From: Hymenobacter mellowenesis
GTDB taxonomy: Bacteria; Bacteroidota; Bacteroidia; Cytophagales; Hymenobacteraceae
DNA length: 64,000 bases
Assembly (NCBI RefSeq): GCF_030581005.1
Contig: NZ_JAUQSX010000008.1
Location: forward strand, 186,001 to 250,000
Reading direction: 5' to 3'
The notes beneath the pieces were generated by a model. It ran no database searches, was not told the origin of the DNA, and worked only from the letters and a program-made list of their open reading frames with translations. Of this stretch, positions 17,502-25,706 are shown one piece after another; the first letter of the stretch is position 1, and every line of letters begins with the position of its first letter. The position numbers and the translations under genes are program-made.

Positions 17502-17668
17502 ACCTCACCCCCTGCCCCCCTCTCCTGCGGAGAGGGGGCACCGGTTCGGTTACAACGACTTTCAAAATTCAGAAAGCCTGCTTGTTAGCGAGCTTTTTAT
17601 TCATCCGGTTATCCTCCTTCACGAGCCGGTGCCCCCTCTCCGCAGGAGAGGGGGTCAGGGGGTGAGGT
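17502..17668. repeat. Palindromic intergenic element, family B (CCTCACCCCCT)
   Basis: Arms 17502-17544 and 17626-17668 are near-perfect inverted copies (43 nt), each holding its own small hairpin (CTCTCCTGCGGAGAG). The loop is about 81 nt. The left arm starts right after the M28 stop and the right arm encodes the last codons of the converging gene. Confidence 0.93.
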
Positions 17669-19160
17669 GAACCAGCGGCGCCTTTAGGTCCAGATGTCCC
17701 TGCGCCTCCAGCAGCTTGGCGGCGGCGGTGAGCTGGGCTGCATCGTGGGCATTGACGAGGATGAGCGGGCCGCTGGGGCCGGTGGTACTCAGCACGAAGC
17801 TTTGCTCGGGGCGTAGGCGCTGCTTGCGCAGGGCGGGCAGGTTGTCGCGCAGGTATTTAAGGGTGGCGGCGTGCTCGCGGGTGATGAGAATGACGGGCAG
17901 CACCTCGCCGCTCTGGGCACGGGCCAGGCCCCTAGCCGAGTTTAGGATGGGTATGGCGGAGTAGGTGAAGTTGCTACGAAACCGGTCGCTAAAGGGCTGC
18001 ACGGCGGCCTGGAAGTCGTCGGCATTGGTCCAGTAGAGCACGTTGCGAAACAGGTTCACGTAGCTGGTGGCGGCCTGCGGAAACGTCTGGTCGAAGAGGC
18101 CAACGGCTTGGTTGACGAAGGCGCTGTCGATGGTGCGGCCGCGTTCCACGTAGCTCGTCATTAAAGGATAAATCACCTTAGCGTAGCGGTTGATGTAGTC
18201 GTCGAAGTACCACTCCCCGCTTTCGGGGCGGCCCTTTTGCTGGGCGTAAATCCACTCGCCGGCCACCGTGGCCAGGGCTTCTTCCATGAGATTATAGGCG
18301 TAGCGGCCGTTGGGCGAGGGGTGGTGCAGGTACCAGCCTTCGAGCTGCTGCTGCAGGTCCAGCCGCTGCTGCGCCGAGAGCGTATGGCTCATTTCGTGAA
18401 ACACCACGCCCGCGCCGTCCACGAACATGCGCGAAGTGGGGCGGCAGTCGAGCAGCACTAGGTTGCCCACGGCCGTGGCGTGGTTGGTGAACACCAGGTC
18501 ACCCATGCCCGGCTTGGAGTCGAGTTGTGGCGTGAGCAGCACGCGGTACGGCAGCGCATCGGGCCACACGCTGCCGTAGAAAGTGCGCAGCTGCCCGAAC
18601 TTCTGCATGAGTTGGCTTTTGGCCAGAAACTCGGTGTAGGCGGGGCGCAGGCGGGCCAGCTCGGCGGCGTAGGGCTGCCAGGCCAGGGTGTCGAAGGCGG
18701 GCGTGAAGTAGCGGTACACGCTGTCGAGGCTTACCAGTACCTCGTTGGGCAGCAGGCCAGCCGTGCGGCGCTGCAGGTCGGGCAGGTCCTGGGCGTCGGC
18801 GCTGGCGGCCAGGTACGTGGGCACGATGGAACCCACGCTGCCCAGGCGCCCGGCCGGGTAGCCGTCGCGGTCGAACCCGGGGTCGCGGTCGAGGCTTTGG
18901 TAGCGGCGCAGCCAGCGCCGGGCGGCGGGCGTATTGAAGCGACTGGCTTCGAACGCCTTGCGGCTGCCCCTGTAGGTATTGTTATCGCCAGCCAGCGTTT
19001 CCACGAAGCGCGCCAAGGAGTGCGTGCGGCTGACTTCCACGCTGACGGCCGGGCCGGGGTCGTACCCGGCAGGGCTGGGGGCAGTGGGATTGGTAGACGA
19101 CGTTTGGGCTCTAATTGGGGCGTTGCCCAGCAGAAACAATAGCAACAACAGGCGCTTCAT
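17655..19160 (-). CDS. Secreted HExxH-motif metalloprotease-like protein
   Basis: The ATG at 19160 gives a signal peptide (MKRLLLLLFLLGNAPIRA) and 501 residues. A zinc-binding HExxH motif occurs as GVVFHEMSHTLS (His255-His259), followed about 30 residues later by NLMEEALATVAGEWIYA, which could supply the third ligand Glu as in gluzincins. The C-terminal third (PVILITREHAATLKYLRDNL...) resembles an alpha/beta domain. I recognise no named family; similar uncharacterised proteins with one HExxH site are common in Bacteroidota. Its 3' end is written inside the right arm of a palindromic element. Confidence 0.65.
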   Translation of the reverse strand: MKRLLLLLFLLGNAPIRAQTSSTNPTAPSPAGYDPGPAVSVEVSRTHSLARFVETLAGDNNTYRGSRKAFEASRFNTPAARRWLRRYQSLDRDPGFDRDGYPAGRLGSVGSIVPTYLAASADAQDLPDLQRRTAGLLPNEVLVSLDSVYRYFTPAFDTLAWQPYAAELARLRPAYTEFLAKSQLMQKFGQLRTFYGSVWPDALPYRVLLTPQLDSKPGMGDLVFTNHATAVGNLVLLDCRPTSRMFVDGAGVVFHEMSHTLSAQQRLDLQQQLEGWYLHHPSPNGRYAYNLMEEALATVAGEWIYAQQKGRPESGEWYFDDYINRYAKVIYPLMTSYVERGRTIDSAFVNQAVGLFDQTFPQAATSYVNLFRNVLYWTNADDFQAAVQPFSDRFRSNFTYSAIPILNSARGLARAQSGEVLPVILITREHAATLKYLRDNLPALRKQRLRPEQSFVLSTTGPSGPLILVNAHDAAQLTAAAKLLEAQGHLDLKAPLVHLTP

Positions 19161-19221
19161 GCGGCTAAAAATACTGGCCTTTTGTGAACGGCTGCCGGAC
19201 GAATGCCTCTGGCCGAAATTA

Positions 19222-19779
19222 TCAGTAAGGAGATTGGGCCGTTGCGTAAGTGATGCTGGCCCCAAGGTATGCGTTGGCAATGGCTGCCAGTAGGTCGAAG
19301 GCAATCTGTGGCAATTGGCCTCGCTGGGCGGTGTTGGTCCCCTCTTCGCCGGGGTAGTGCACCTTGCGGCCATACGGGCGGGCGGCCGTGGGCCCGGCCA
19401 GCCGGTGCAGCTTCCTCAGATTGGGGATGCCGGTGCTGCTCAGCACCAGAACACCCGGGAATTTCGCGTCCGTAACGGCCGTCACGCGCACGCCGGCGCC
19501 CCCCTTCAGCCGTAATGAGTCGGGCAGTGTGCGCCCGGCACTCAGGTTGTTAGACGCCGGAAATTCAACTGAGAAGCCCCTTTTTTGCAAGAGACCAGCC
19601 AAGGTTTGCAACGCAACGCGGGCACTATCGGCCGTGTGCATTATCACCCGGTTATTTCCCATCTTCGGGACGGCACTGGGAGTTGTCCAACTCTCCGGCA
19701 ACCACGCTTCGCGGGTTTGCGCAGCTGCCTTTCCGTTCAGCAACGCGACGAGTATGAGGATGGTAAAAAGTACCTTCAT
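19222..19779 (-). CDS. Small secreted protein of unknown function
   Basis: 185 residues with a clean signal peptide (MKVLFTILILVALLNGKAAA, cut near residue 20). The mature part (SARVALQTLAGLLQKRGFSV, GVRVTAVTDAKFPGVLVLSS) suggests one alpha/beta unit. It lies 61 nt upstream of the HExxH gene on the same strand, so the two may be cotranscribed. No motif tells its role. Confidence 0.65.
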   Translation of the reverse strand: MKVLFTILILVALLNGKAAAQTREAWLPESWTTPSAVPKMGNNRVIMHTADSARVALQTLAGLLQKRGFSVEFPASNNLSAGRTLPDSLRLKGGAGVRVTAVTDAKFPGVLVLSSTGIPNLRKLHRLAGPTAARPYGRKVHYPGEEGTNTAQRGQLPQIAFDLLAAIANAYLGASITYATAQSPY

Positions 19780-19823
19780 ATAAAAGCCATAACCGTCTGC
19801 ATTGAGCTTCTATTGTGCACCAG

Positions 19824-20252
19824 CTACAGCAGCAGCCAGCCTAGTAACGCGGCCCGGGCCGTCCAGGCCAGCGTGCGCAGCCAGTTGGTGCGCGTCAAGC
19901 CATCGATGGCGATGTAGTCGAACCCGTGTTCCAGCCGGTTGTGGAAAGGCACGGCGATGAAAAAGGTAGCCGCCCAAATTACTAAAGCCAACGCCAGGCT
20001 CCACCAGCCCGCCCCGCCGGGCAGCGCCGCACGCCCGGCCCAGGCCAGCCAGATGGCGAGGGCCAGCTCCACCACCATCGGGGCCATCACCACGAAGCCC
20101 ATGCGGCGCGTGTGAGCCGCGTGGAAGGCCGGCCACGCCGCTTTCGGGACCAGCCCGAAGCTAGGGTAGTGCACCACCTGCACCGTCCAGATGAGGCCGG
20201 TGAGGTAGGCGGCAAAGGCGAAATTGAGCAAAAGCAGGAGGTGAAGCGACAT
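19824..20252 (-). CDS. Four-helix integral membrane protein of unknown function
   Basis: The true start is ATG at 20252, giving 142 residues; the open frame continues far upstream only as antisense of the dehydrogenase gene. Four membrane segments are evident: LLLLLNFAFAAYLTGLIWTV, MGFVVMAPMVVELALAIWLA, WWSLALALVIWAATFFIAV and LRTLAWTARAALLGWLLL. Conserved-looking polar residues HYPSFGLVP and HNRLEHGFD sit in loops. It resembles small uncharacterised DUF-type membrane proteins of Bacteroidota. Divergent from the GapN-like gene, with 171 nt between starts. Confidence 0.72.
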   Translation of the reverse strand: MSLHLLLLLNFAFAAYLTGLIWTVQVVHYPSFGLVPKAAWPAFHAAHTRRMGFVVMAPMVVELALAIWLAWAGRAALPGGAGWWSLALALVIWAATFFIAVPFHNRLEHGFDYIAIDGLTRTNWLRTLAWTARAALLGWLLL

Positions 20253-20423
20253 GAGCGGAAAAATAATTTCGACGGCAACATAGCGGTTTTTACGGGCCTG
20301 CGCGGTACGCAAACGTTCCCGTGAAAACGCCCTGAAACCACCGCTAACGGCCAACATTTCGGTACCCATACGCTGTTGCGTAGGTTCGCACCGCACTTTT
20401 CCCTGTCGGTACCCAATCCAGCC

Positions 20424-22058
20424 ATGTCTGTTACCACCGAAACCCTGACCCAACTCTTCCCGCCCGACGCGGCGGCCATTCCCGAAGCCTGGCGCCTGCC
20501 CGAGCCCCTGCACCAGCGCGAGTACCTGCTCGACGGCGAGCTGCGCGAATGGGCCGGCCCCACCCAGGAAGTCATCTCGCCCATGTTCGAGCGCCAGCCC
20601 GACGGCACGCTGAAGCCCCGCGTCATCGGCTCCTACCCGCTGCTCGACGAGGCCGAAGCCCTTAAAGCCCTCGATGCCGCCGTGCGCGCCTACGACCACG
20701 GCCGCGGCGAGTGGCCCACCATGAGCGTGGCCGACCGCATTGCGGCCGTGGAGAAATTCACCCGCCTCATCGTGGCCCGCAAAAGCGAAATCGTGAAGCT
20801 GCTGCTCTGGGAAATCGGTAAATCGACGGCCGATTCTGAGAAGGAGTTCGACCGTACCGTTGACTACATCCGCAACACGATTGACGCCCTCAAGGACATG
20901 GACCGCGACTCGTCGCGCTTCACCATCACCGAGGGCATCATCGGCCAGATTCGGCGCTCGCCGCTGGGCGTGGTGCTGTGCATGGGCCCCTTCAACTACC
21001 CGCTGAACGAGACGTTCTGCATGCTCATCCCAGCCCTCATCATGGGCAACACCGTCCTCTTCAAGCCTCCGAAACACGGCGCCCTGCTGCACTACCCGCT
21101 GCTGCAGGCCTTCACCGAAGCCTTTCCCAAGGGCGTGGTGAACACCGTGTACGGCCGCGGCAACACCGTGGTGCCGGCCCTCATGGCCTCGGGCAAGATT
21201 GACGCGCTGGGCCTCATCGGCAGCAGCCGCGTGGCCGATTCGCTCAAGAAAATGCACCCCAAGAGCAACCGCCTGCGCGCCATTCTGGGCCTCGACGCCA
21301 AGAACGCCGCCATCATCATGCCCGACGCCGACCTGGAAGTGGCCGTGAAGGAAGCCGTGCTGGGCGCCCTGAGCTTCAACGGGCAGCGCTGCACGGCGCT
21401 GAAAATGTTCCTGGTCCACGAGAGCATTGCCGACGACTTCGTGGCGCGCCTCGCCACCGAAATCAACAAGCTGAAGCCCGGCATGCCCTGGGATGCAGGC
21501 GTGAACATCACGCCCCTGCCCGAGCCCCAAAAGCCGGCCTACCTGGCCGAAGTCATTGCCGATGCCGAGGCCCAGGGCGCCCGTGTGATGAACGAAGGCG
21601 GCGGCACCGCCAGCGGCCCGCTGGTGTACCCCGCCCTGCTCTACCCCGTTAAAGAGGGCATGAAGGTGTGGCGCGAAGAGCAGTTCGGCCCGGTGGTGCC
21701 GGTGGCCCGCTTCGCCAGCACCGACGAGGCCATCCAGTATATCATCGACTCCGACCACGGCCAGCAGGTGAGCATTTTCGGCTCCGAATCGGAGGAAGTG
21801 GCCAGCCTCGTCGACCAGCTGGTGAACCAGGTGAGCCGCGTCAACATCAACGCCCAGTGCCAGCGCGGGCCCGACACCTTCCCCTTCACCGGCCGCAAAG
21901 ACTCGGCCGAGGGCACCCTCTCGGTGTACGACGCCCTGCGCTCGTTCAGCATCCGCACGGTGGTGGCCACCAAGATGACCGACGCCAACAAGCACCTGCT
22001 CAATGAAATAGTGGACGGGCAGGAAAGCAGCTTTCTCAGCACCCGCTTTATTCTGTAG
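20424..22058 (+). CDS. NADP-dependent glyceraldehyde-3-phosphate dehydrogenase-type aldehyde dehydrogenase (GapN-like)
   Basis: A 544-residue aldehyde dehydrogenase. Family marks: oxyanion/cofactor region VVLCMGPFNYPLNETFCMLI (the FNYPLNET form is typical of GapN), glycine motif GLIGSSRVADSL, general base region AILGLDAKNAAIIM (the usual GLELGG is modified to GLDAKN), and catalytic Cys323 in FNGQRCTALKMF. GapN oxidises glyceraldehyde-3-phosphate straight to 3-phosphoglycerate while making NADPH. The substitution of the usual Glu general-base motif (Glu to Asp in GLDAKN) is family-typical or unusual; I cannot decide without alignment. Start is ATG at 20424. Confidence 0.8.
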   Translation: MSVTTETLTQLFPPDAAAIPEAWRLPEPLHQREYLLDGELREWAGPTQEVISPMFERQPDGTLKPRVIGSYPLLDEAEALKALDAAVRAYDHGRGEWPTMSVADRIAAVEKFTRLIVARKSEIVKLLLWEIGKSTADSEKEFDRTVDYIRNTIDALKDMDRDSSRFTITEGIIGQIRRSPLGVVLCMGPFNYPLNETFCMLIPALIMGNTVLFKPPKHGALLHYPLLQAFTEAFPKGVVNTVYGRGNTVVPALMASGKIDALGLIGSSRVADSLKKMHPKSNRLRAILGLDAKNAAIIMPDADLEVAVKEAVLGALSFNGQRCTALKMFLVHESIADDFVARLATEINKLKPGMPWDAGVNITPLPEPQKPAYLAEVIADAEAQGARVMNEGGGTASGPLVYPALLYPVKEGMKVWREEQFGPVVPVARFASTDEAIQYIIDSDHGQQVSIFGSESEEVASLVDQLVNQVSRVNINAQCQRGPDTFPFTGRKDSAEGTLSVYDALRSFSIRTVVATKMTDANKHLLNEIVDGQESSFLSTRFIL

Positions 22059-22183
22059 AGCACGCCGCGCCAATCCGGCTCTTCATACGAGCCCATCTGA
22101 TGTCCGAAGCAAGCAACTTTATGCTGGTTTCGGGCATCTTGGCGTTTCTGGGCCATCTTTTCTCATTTTAACCGCTGATTTCT

Positions 22184-23419
22184 ATGTTTCGCTTGTTGCC
22201 GCTGCTGGTTGCATTGCTGCTTTTTAACTCGGTATCGCGGGCCCAGTCGGCCCAAAGCAAAGAACAGTTTGAAGCTTACTGCACAACGTTTTTCCCCAAA
22301 GTGCAAGCCCTATCGGCCGCCAAGGAATACCGCCAGATTTTGGACCGCTACGCCGAATGGGAGCAGCAGTACAATGCCCTGGCGCCGGCCACAAAGCAGC
22401 CGTTTCGCGGCACCCTGGCCAACGTGGAGTACAACCGCGCCTGCTACTACGCCCTGTTGCAGGACCGGCCCAACGCGCTACGCAGCTTCCAGCGCGCCGT
22501 GGCGAGCGGCTACCACGACTACGCCAACGCCAAAGTGGACAGCGACCTGGACCTGATGCGCGGCGACAAAGGCTTCCAGCAGCAGCTGGCGTCCATTCGG
22601 GAGTTCGGCGACTACGTGTATGTGTTGCAGCAAGCCAAAGGCTACGCCCCGAGCGAGGCCCGGCCGCTGCCGGCCTTTACCTATCAAAGCGCCGAAGACG
22701 CGCACCTGGTGGCCTTGCGCAAGACTCATAAGCTCGATTCCATCGCGGGAGCGGGCAATGAGGTATCGCGCTTCATCAACCTGCTGCACTGGGTGCACGA
22801 GCAGGTGCCCCACGACGGCAACCGCGAAAACCCCGCCGTGCGCAACGCCCAGGATTTGCTGCGCGTGTGCCGCGCCGAAAAGCGTGGCTTGAACTGCCGC
22901 GGCCTGGCCACCATCCTCAACGAAGCCTACCTGGCCATGGGCTACCGGGCCCGCTTCGTGGGCTGCCTGCCCAAAGACAGCACCGACCAGGACAGCCACG
23001 TCATCAACGCGGTGTACTCGAACACCCTGCAAAAGTGGCTGTGGATGGACCCCACCAACGACGCCTACGTGATGAACGAGCAGGGCCAGCTGCTCAGCAT
23101 CGAGGAAGTGCGCGCCCGCCTCATCGACGGCCGGCCCCTGCTGCTGAACCCCACCGCCAACTGGAACCACCGGGTTTCCAAAACAAAAGAGGATTACCTG
23201 TACCGGTACATGGCCAAAAACCTCTACAAGCTGCAATGCCCCGTGAGCAGCCAGTACGACCTGGAAACCCGCACCCCGGGCAAGGCCCTGCAATACGTGA
23301 CGCTTCTGCCCGCCGCTGTGAGCGCCACCAGGCCGGCGGTGAGGAACACGCAGGATGGCACCACCAGCTTCACACTCTACAACACCAGCAACGCAGCGGC
23401 CTTCTGGCAAAAGCCCTGA
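22184..23419 (+). CDS. Secreted transglutaminase-like protein with TPR-like N-terminus
   Basis: 411 residues with a signal peptide (MFRLLPLLVALLLFNSVSRA). Residues of about 60-125 look like a TPR unit (RACYYALLQDRPNALRSFQRAVASGY). The second half carries a papain-like transglutaminase core: catalytic Cys in RGLNCRGLATILNEAYLAMG, His in QDSHVINAVYS and Asp in WLWMDPTNDAYV, in the expected order and spacing. Such domains act as peptidases or amidases as often as cross-linkers. It stands between the GapN-like gene and the M13 peptidase gene on the same strand. Confidence 0.82.
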   Translation: MFRLLPLLVALLLFNSVSRAQSAQSKEQFEAYCTTFFPKVQALSAAKEYRQILDRYAEWEQQYNALAPATKQPFRGTLANVEYNRACYYALLQDRPNALRSFQRAVASGYHDYANAKVDSDLDLMRGDKGFQQQLASIREFGDYVYVLQQAKGYAPSEARPLPAFTYQSAEDAHLVALRKTHKLDSIAGAGNEVSRFINLLHWVHEQVPHDGNRENPAVRNAQDLLRVCRAEKRGLNCRGLATILNEAYLAMGYRARFVGCLPKDSTDQDSHVINAVYSNTLQKWLWMDPTNDAYVMNEQGQLLSIEEVRARLIDGRPLLLNPTANWNHRVSKTKEDYLYRYMAKNLYKLQCPVSSQYDLETRTPGKALQYVTLLPAAVSATRPAVRNTQDGTTSFTLYNTSNAAAFWQKP

Positions 23420-23567
23420 GCCAACCGGCGCGAGCCAAGCCGCAGGGCCGTGTGCCCGAAACCCGGTGAATGCAACCGCTATGGCCTAACATTGTCGTTG
23501 CTAGCCCGCTGGCAAAACGCTGGCTGGCCCGTCGTTCCTCAACCAAACCGACCCTGTGCGCTTCCGC

Positions 23568-25616
23568 ATGAAAAAAACCTTGTTCCTGCTGCCCCTGCTG
23601 GCCGCTTTCGTCACGGGCTGCCCGTCGAACTCCCTGAAAACGGCCGACTCCGAAGCCAAGCCCGACCTGCTCTACGCCGCTCTGGACACGACCGTGGCCC
23701 CCGGCGACGATTTTTTCTCCTACGCCAACGGCACTTGGATTAAGAACAATCCCATTCCGGCCTCGGAAAGCAACATGGGTATTGGCCGCAAGGTGCAGGA
23801 TGAGGTGTACGCCCGCCTGCGCCAGACCAGCGAGGAAGCTGCCAAGGCCAACGCCGCAGCCGGCAGCAACCAGCAGAAAATCGGTGATTTCTGGGCCGTA
23901 GGCATGGATTCGGTGAAGGCCGACCAGCTGGGGGCCGCCCCCATTCAGCCGGAGCTCGACCGCATTGCGGCCCTGAAATCCGTGGCCGAGGTACCGGGCG
24001 TCATCGCCCACGAAATTCCGCTGGGCGTGCGCGCGCTCATTGGCCCGCGCGTGGGCCAGGACGATAAGAACAGCGACAAGATGGTGCTCTACCTGCGCCA
24101 GTCGGGCCTGGGCCTGCCCAACCGTGACTACTACTTCAACACCGATACCCGTACCAAGAATATTCGGGCCGAATACCTGAAGCACGTCGCCAACACCTTC
24201 AAGCTGCTGGGCCAGGACTCGACCACCGCGAAGGCCAACGCGGCCCGCGTGATGGCGCTGGAAACCAGCCTGGCCAAGTCCTCGCGCAAGCTCGAAGCCC
24301 TGCGTGACCCGTATGCCAACTACCACAAGATGAGCATTGCGCAGCTTGATAAGCTGACACCGGGCCTCGACTGGAAAACCTGGTTTGGTCAGATGGGCGT
24401 GCCCAATGCCGATACCGTCATCGTGGGCCAGCCAGAGTTTTATCAGACCGCGGGCCAGCTGCTGAAAACCAAGCCGCTGGAGGACTGGAAAGCCTACCTC
24501 ACCTGGCAGCTCACGGCCACCTTCGCGGCCCAGCTCAGCCAGCCGTTTGTGCAGGAAAACTTCCATTTCTACGGCACGGTGCTGCGCGGCGCCAAGGAAA
24601 TCCGGCCCCGCTGGAAGCGCGTGCTCGACATGCAGGAAGACGCCTTGGGCGACGCGCTGGGCCAGCTTTTCGTGAAGGAATACTTCAAGCCCGAAGCCAA
24701 AGCCCGCTACGACACGCTGGTGAAAAACGTGGTGGCGGCCTTCGCCGAGCACATTCAGAAAGTGGATTGGATGAGCGCGCCCACCAAAGTAGTGGCCCTC
24801 GACAAGCTCCACAAAATCACCCCCAAAGTGGGCTACCCCAACAAGTGGAAAGATTATTCGAGCCTGAAAATTGACCGCAGCTCGCTGGCTGCCAACGTGA
24901 TGCGCGCCAACCAGTGGCAGTGGCAATACCAGCTCAACAAGCTGGGCAAGCCCGTGGACCGCACCGAGTGGGAAATGACCCCGCAAACCTACAACGCCTA
25001 CTACAACGGCTCGAATAACGAGATTGTGCTGCCCGCCGCCGCCTTCGCCGTGCCCGGCCTGCTCGACGCCGACGCCGACGACGCCTTGGTGTACGGCTAC
25101 GCGGGCGCTAGCACCATCGGCCACGAGCTTACCCACGGCTTCGACGACGAGGGCAGCCAGTACGACGCCCACGGCAACCTGCACGAGTGGTGGAGCAAGG
25201 ACGACCGTAAGCGCTTCAACCAGCGCGTGGCCGGCATCGTGAAGCAATTCAACGGCTACACCCTGCTCGATTCGCTGCACATCAACGGCCGCGCCACCGC
25301 CGGCGAAAACATCGCCGACCTCGGCGGCATCGTCATCGGCCTTGATGCCTTCAAAAAGACCAAACAGTACAAGGAAGGCAAGAAAATCAAAGGCCTCACG
25401 CCTACGCAGCGCTATTTCCTGGGCTACGCGCTGGGCTGGCAGATGCATGTGCGCGACGAAAGCCTGGCCTCGCAACTGCTCACCGACGTGCATTCGCCCG
25501 CCCAGTACCGCGTAAACGGCCCCATGGCCGACGTACCCGCTTTCTACGAAGCCTTCGGCGTGAAGCCGGGCCAGAAGCTCTACCGGCCGGACTCGACGCG
25601 GGTGGTTATCTGGTAA
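23568..25616 (+). CDS. M13-family zinc endopeptidase lipoprotein (PepO/neprilysin-like)
   Basis: 682 residues; ATG at 23568 gives lipobox FVTGC with Cys18. The zinc site is GHELTHGFDDEGSQYD (His519 and His523 ligands, Glu520 catalytic) with the third ligand in GENIADLGGIVIGLDAF, both diagnostic for M13. Other family blocks are FFSYANGTWIKNNPIP near the N-terminus, the substrate-binding NAYYNGSNNEIVLPAAA, and the C-terminal YRVNGPMADVPAFYEAFGVKPG and RVVIW end. The length is standard. It should degrade short peptides in the periplasm or at the surface. A palindromic element starts 2 nt after its stop. Confidence 0.95.
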   Translation: MKKTLFLLPLLAAFVTGCPSNSLKTADSEAKPDLLYAALDTTVAPGDDFFSYANGTWIKNNPIPASESNMGIGRKVQDEVYARLRQTSEEAAKANAAAGSNQQKIGDFWAVGMDSVKADQLGAAPIQPELDRIAALKSVAEVPGVIAHEIPLGVRALIGPRVGQDDKNSDKMVLYLRQSGLGLPNRDYYFNTDTRTKNIRAEYLKHVANTFKLLGQDSTTAKANAARVMALETSLAKSSRKLEALRDPYANYHKMSIAQLDKLTPGLDWKTWFGQMGVPNADTVIVGQPEFYQTAGQLLKTKPLEDWKAYLTWQLTATFAAQLSQPFVQENFHFYGTVLRGAKEIRPRWKRVLDMQEDALGDALGQLFVKEYFKPEAKARYDTLVKNVVAAFAEHIQKVDWMSAPTKVVALDKLHKITPKVGYPNKWKDYSSLKIDRSSLAANVMRANQWQWQYQLNKLGKPVDRTEWEMTPQTYNAYYNGSNNEIVLPAAAFAVPGLLDADADDALVYGYAGASTIGHELTHGFDDEGSQYDAHGNLHEWWSKDDRKRFNQRVAGIVKQFNGYTLLDSLHINGRATAGENIADLGGIVIGLDAFKKTKQYKEGKKIKGLTPTQRYFLGYALGWQMHVRDESLASQLLTDVHSPAQYRVNGPMADVPAFYEAFGVKPGQKLYRPDSTRVVIW

Positions 25617-25617
25617 G

Positions 25618-25706
25618 GTTTAGGGCAGAAGGGTAAGAGAGTGTGGGGGTAAAAATCAGTTTTTCAAACTCCTACCCCCACACCCTCTTACCCTCCTGCC
25701 CTAAAC
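25618..25706. repeat. Palindromic intergenic element, family C (TTTAGGGCAG)
   Basis: Arms 25618-25651 and 25673-25706 are inverted copies (34 nt, two mismatches) with a 21-nt loop. It fills the gap between two converging genes and overlaps the last codons of the histidine kinase gene. A related copy lies at 54861-54948. Confidence 0.92.

Noticed and set aside
20253-22073. Long minus-strand open frame continuing upstream of the four-helix membrane protein, antisense to the GapN-like gene
   Set aside because: High GC content keeps antisense frames open. The translated sequence (His/Gly/Val-rich) has no fold pattern, whereas the plus strand encodes a clear aldehyde dehydrogenase; only 19824-20252 is a real gene.
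22100-22171. 23-codon frame (MSEASNFMLVSGILAFLGHL...) between the GapN-like and transglutaminase-like genes
   Set aside because: Hydrophobic and intact, but too short and without any supporting context; could be chance.
23370-25493. 707-codon minus-strand open frame antisense to the M13 peptidase
   Set aside because: Same antisense artefact; the plus strand has the zinc motifs and lipobox.
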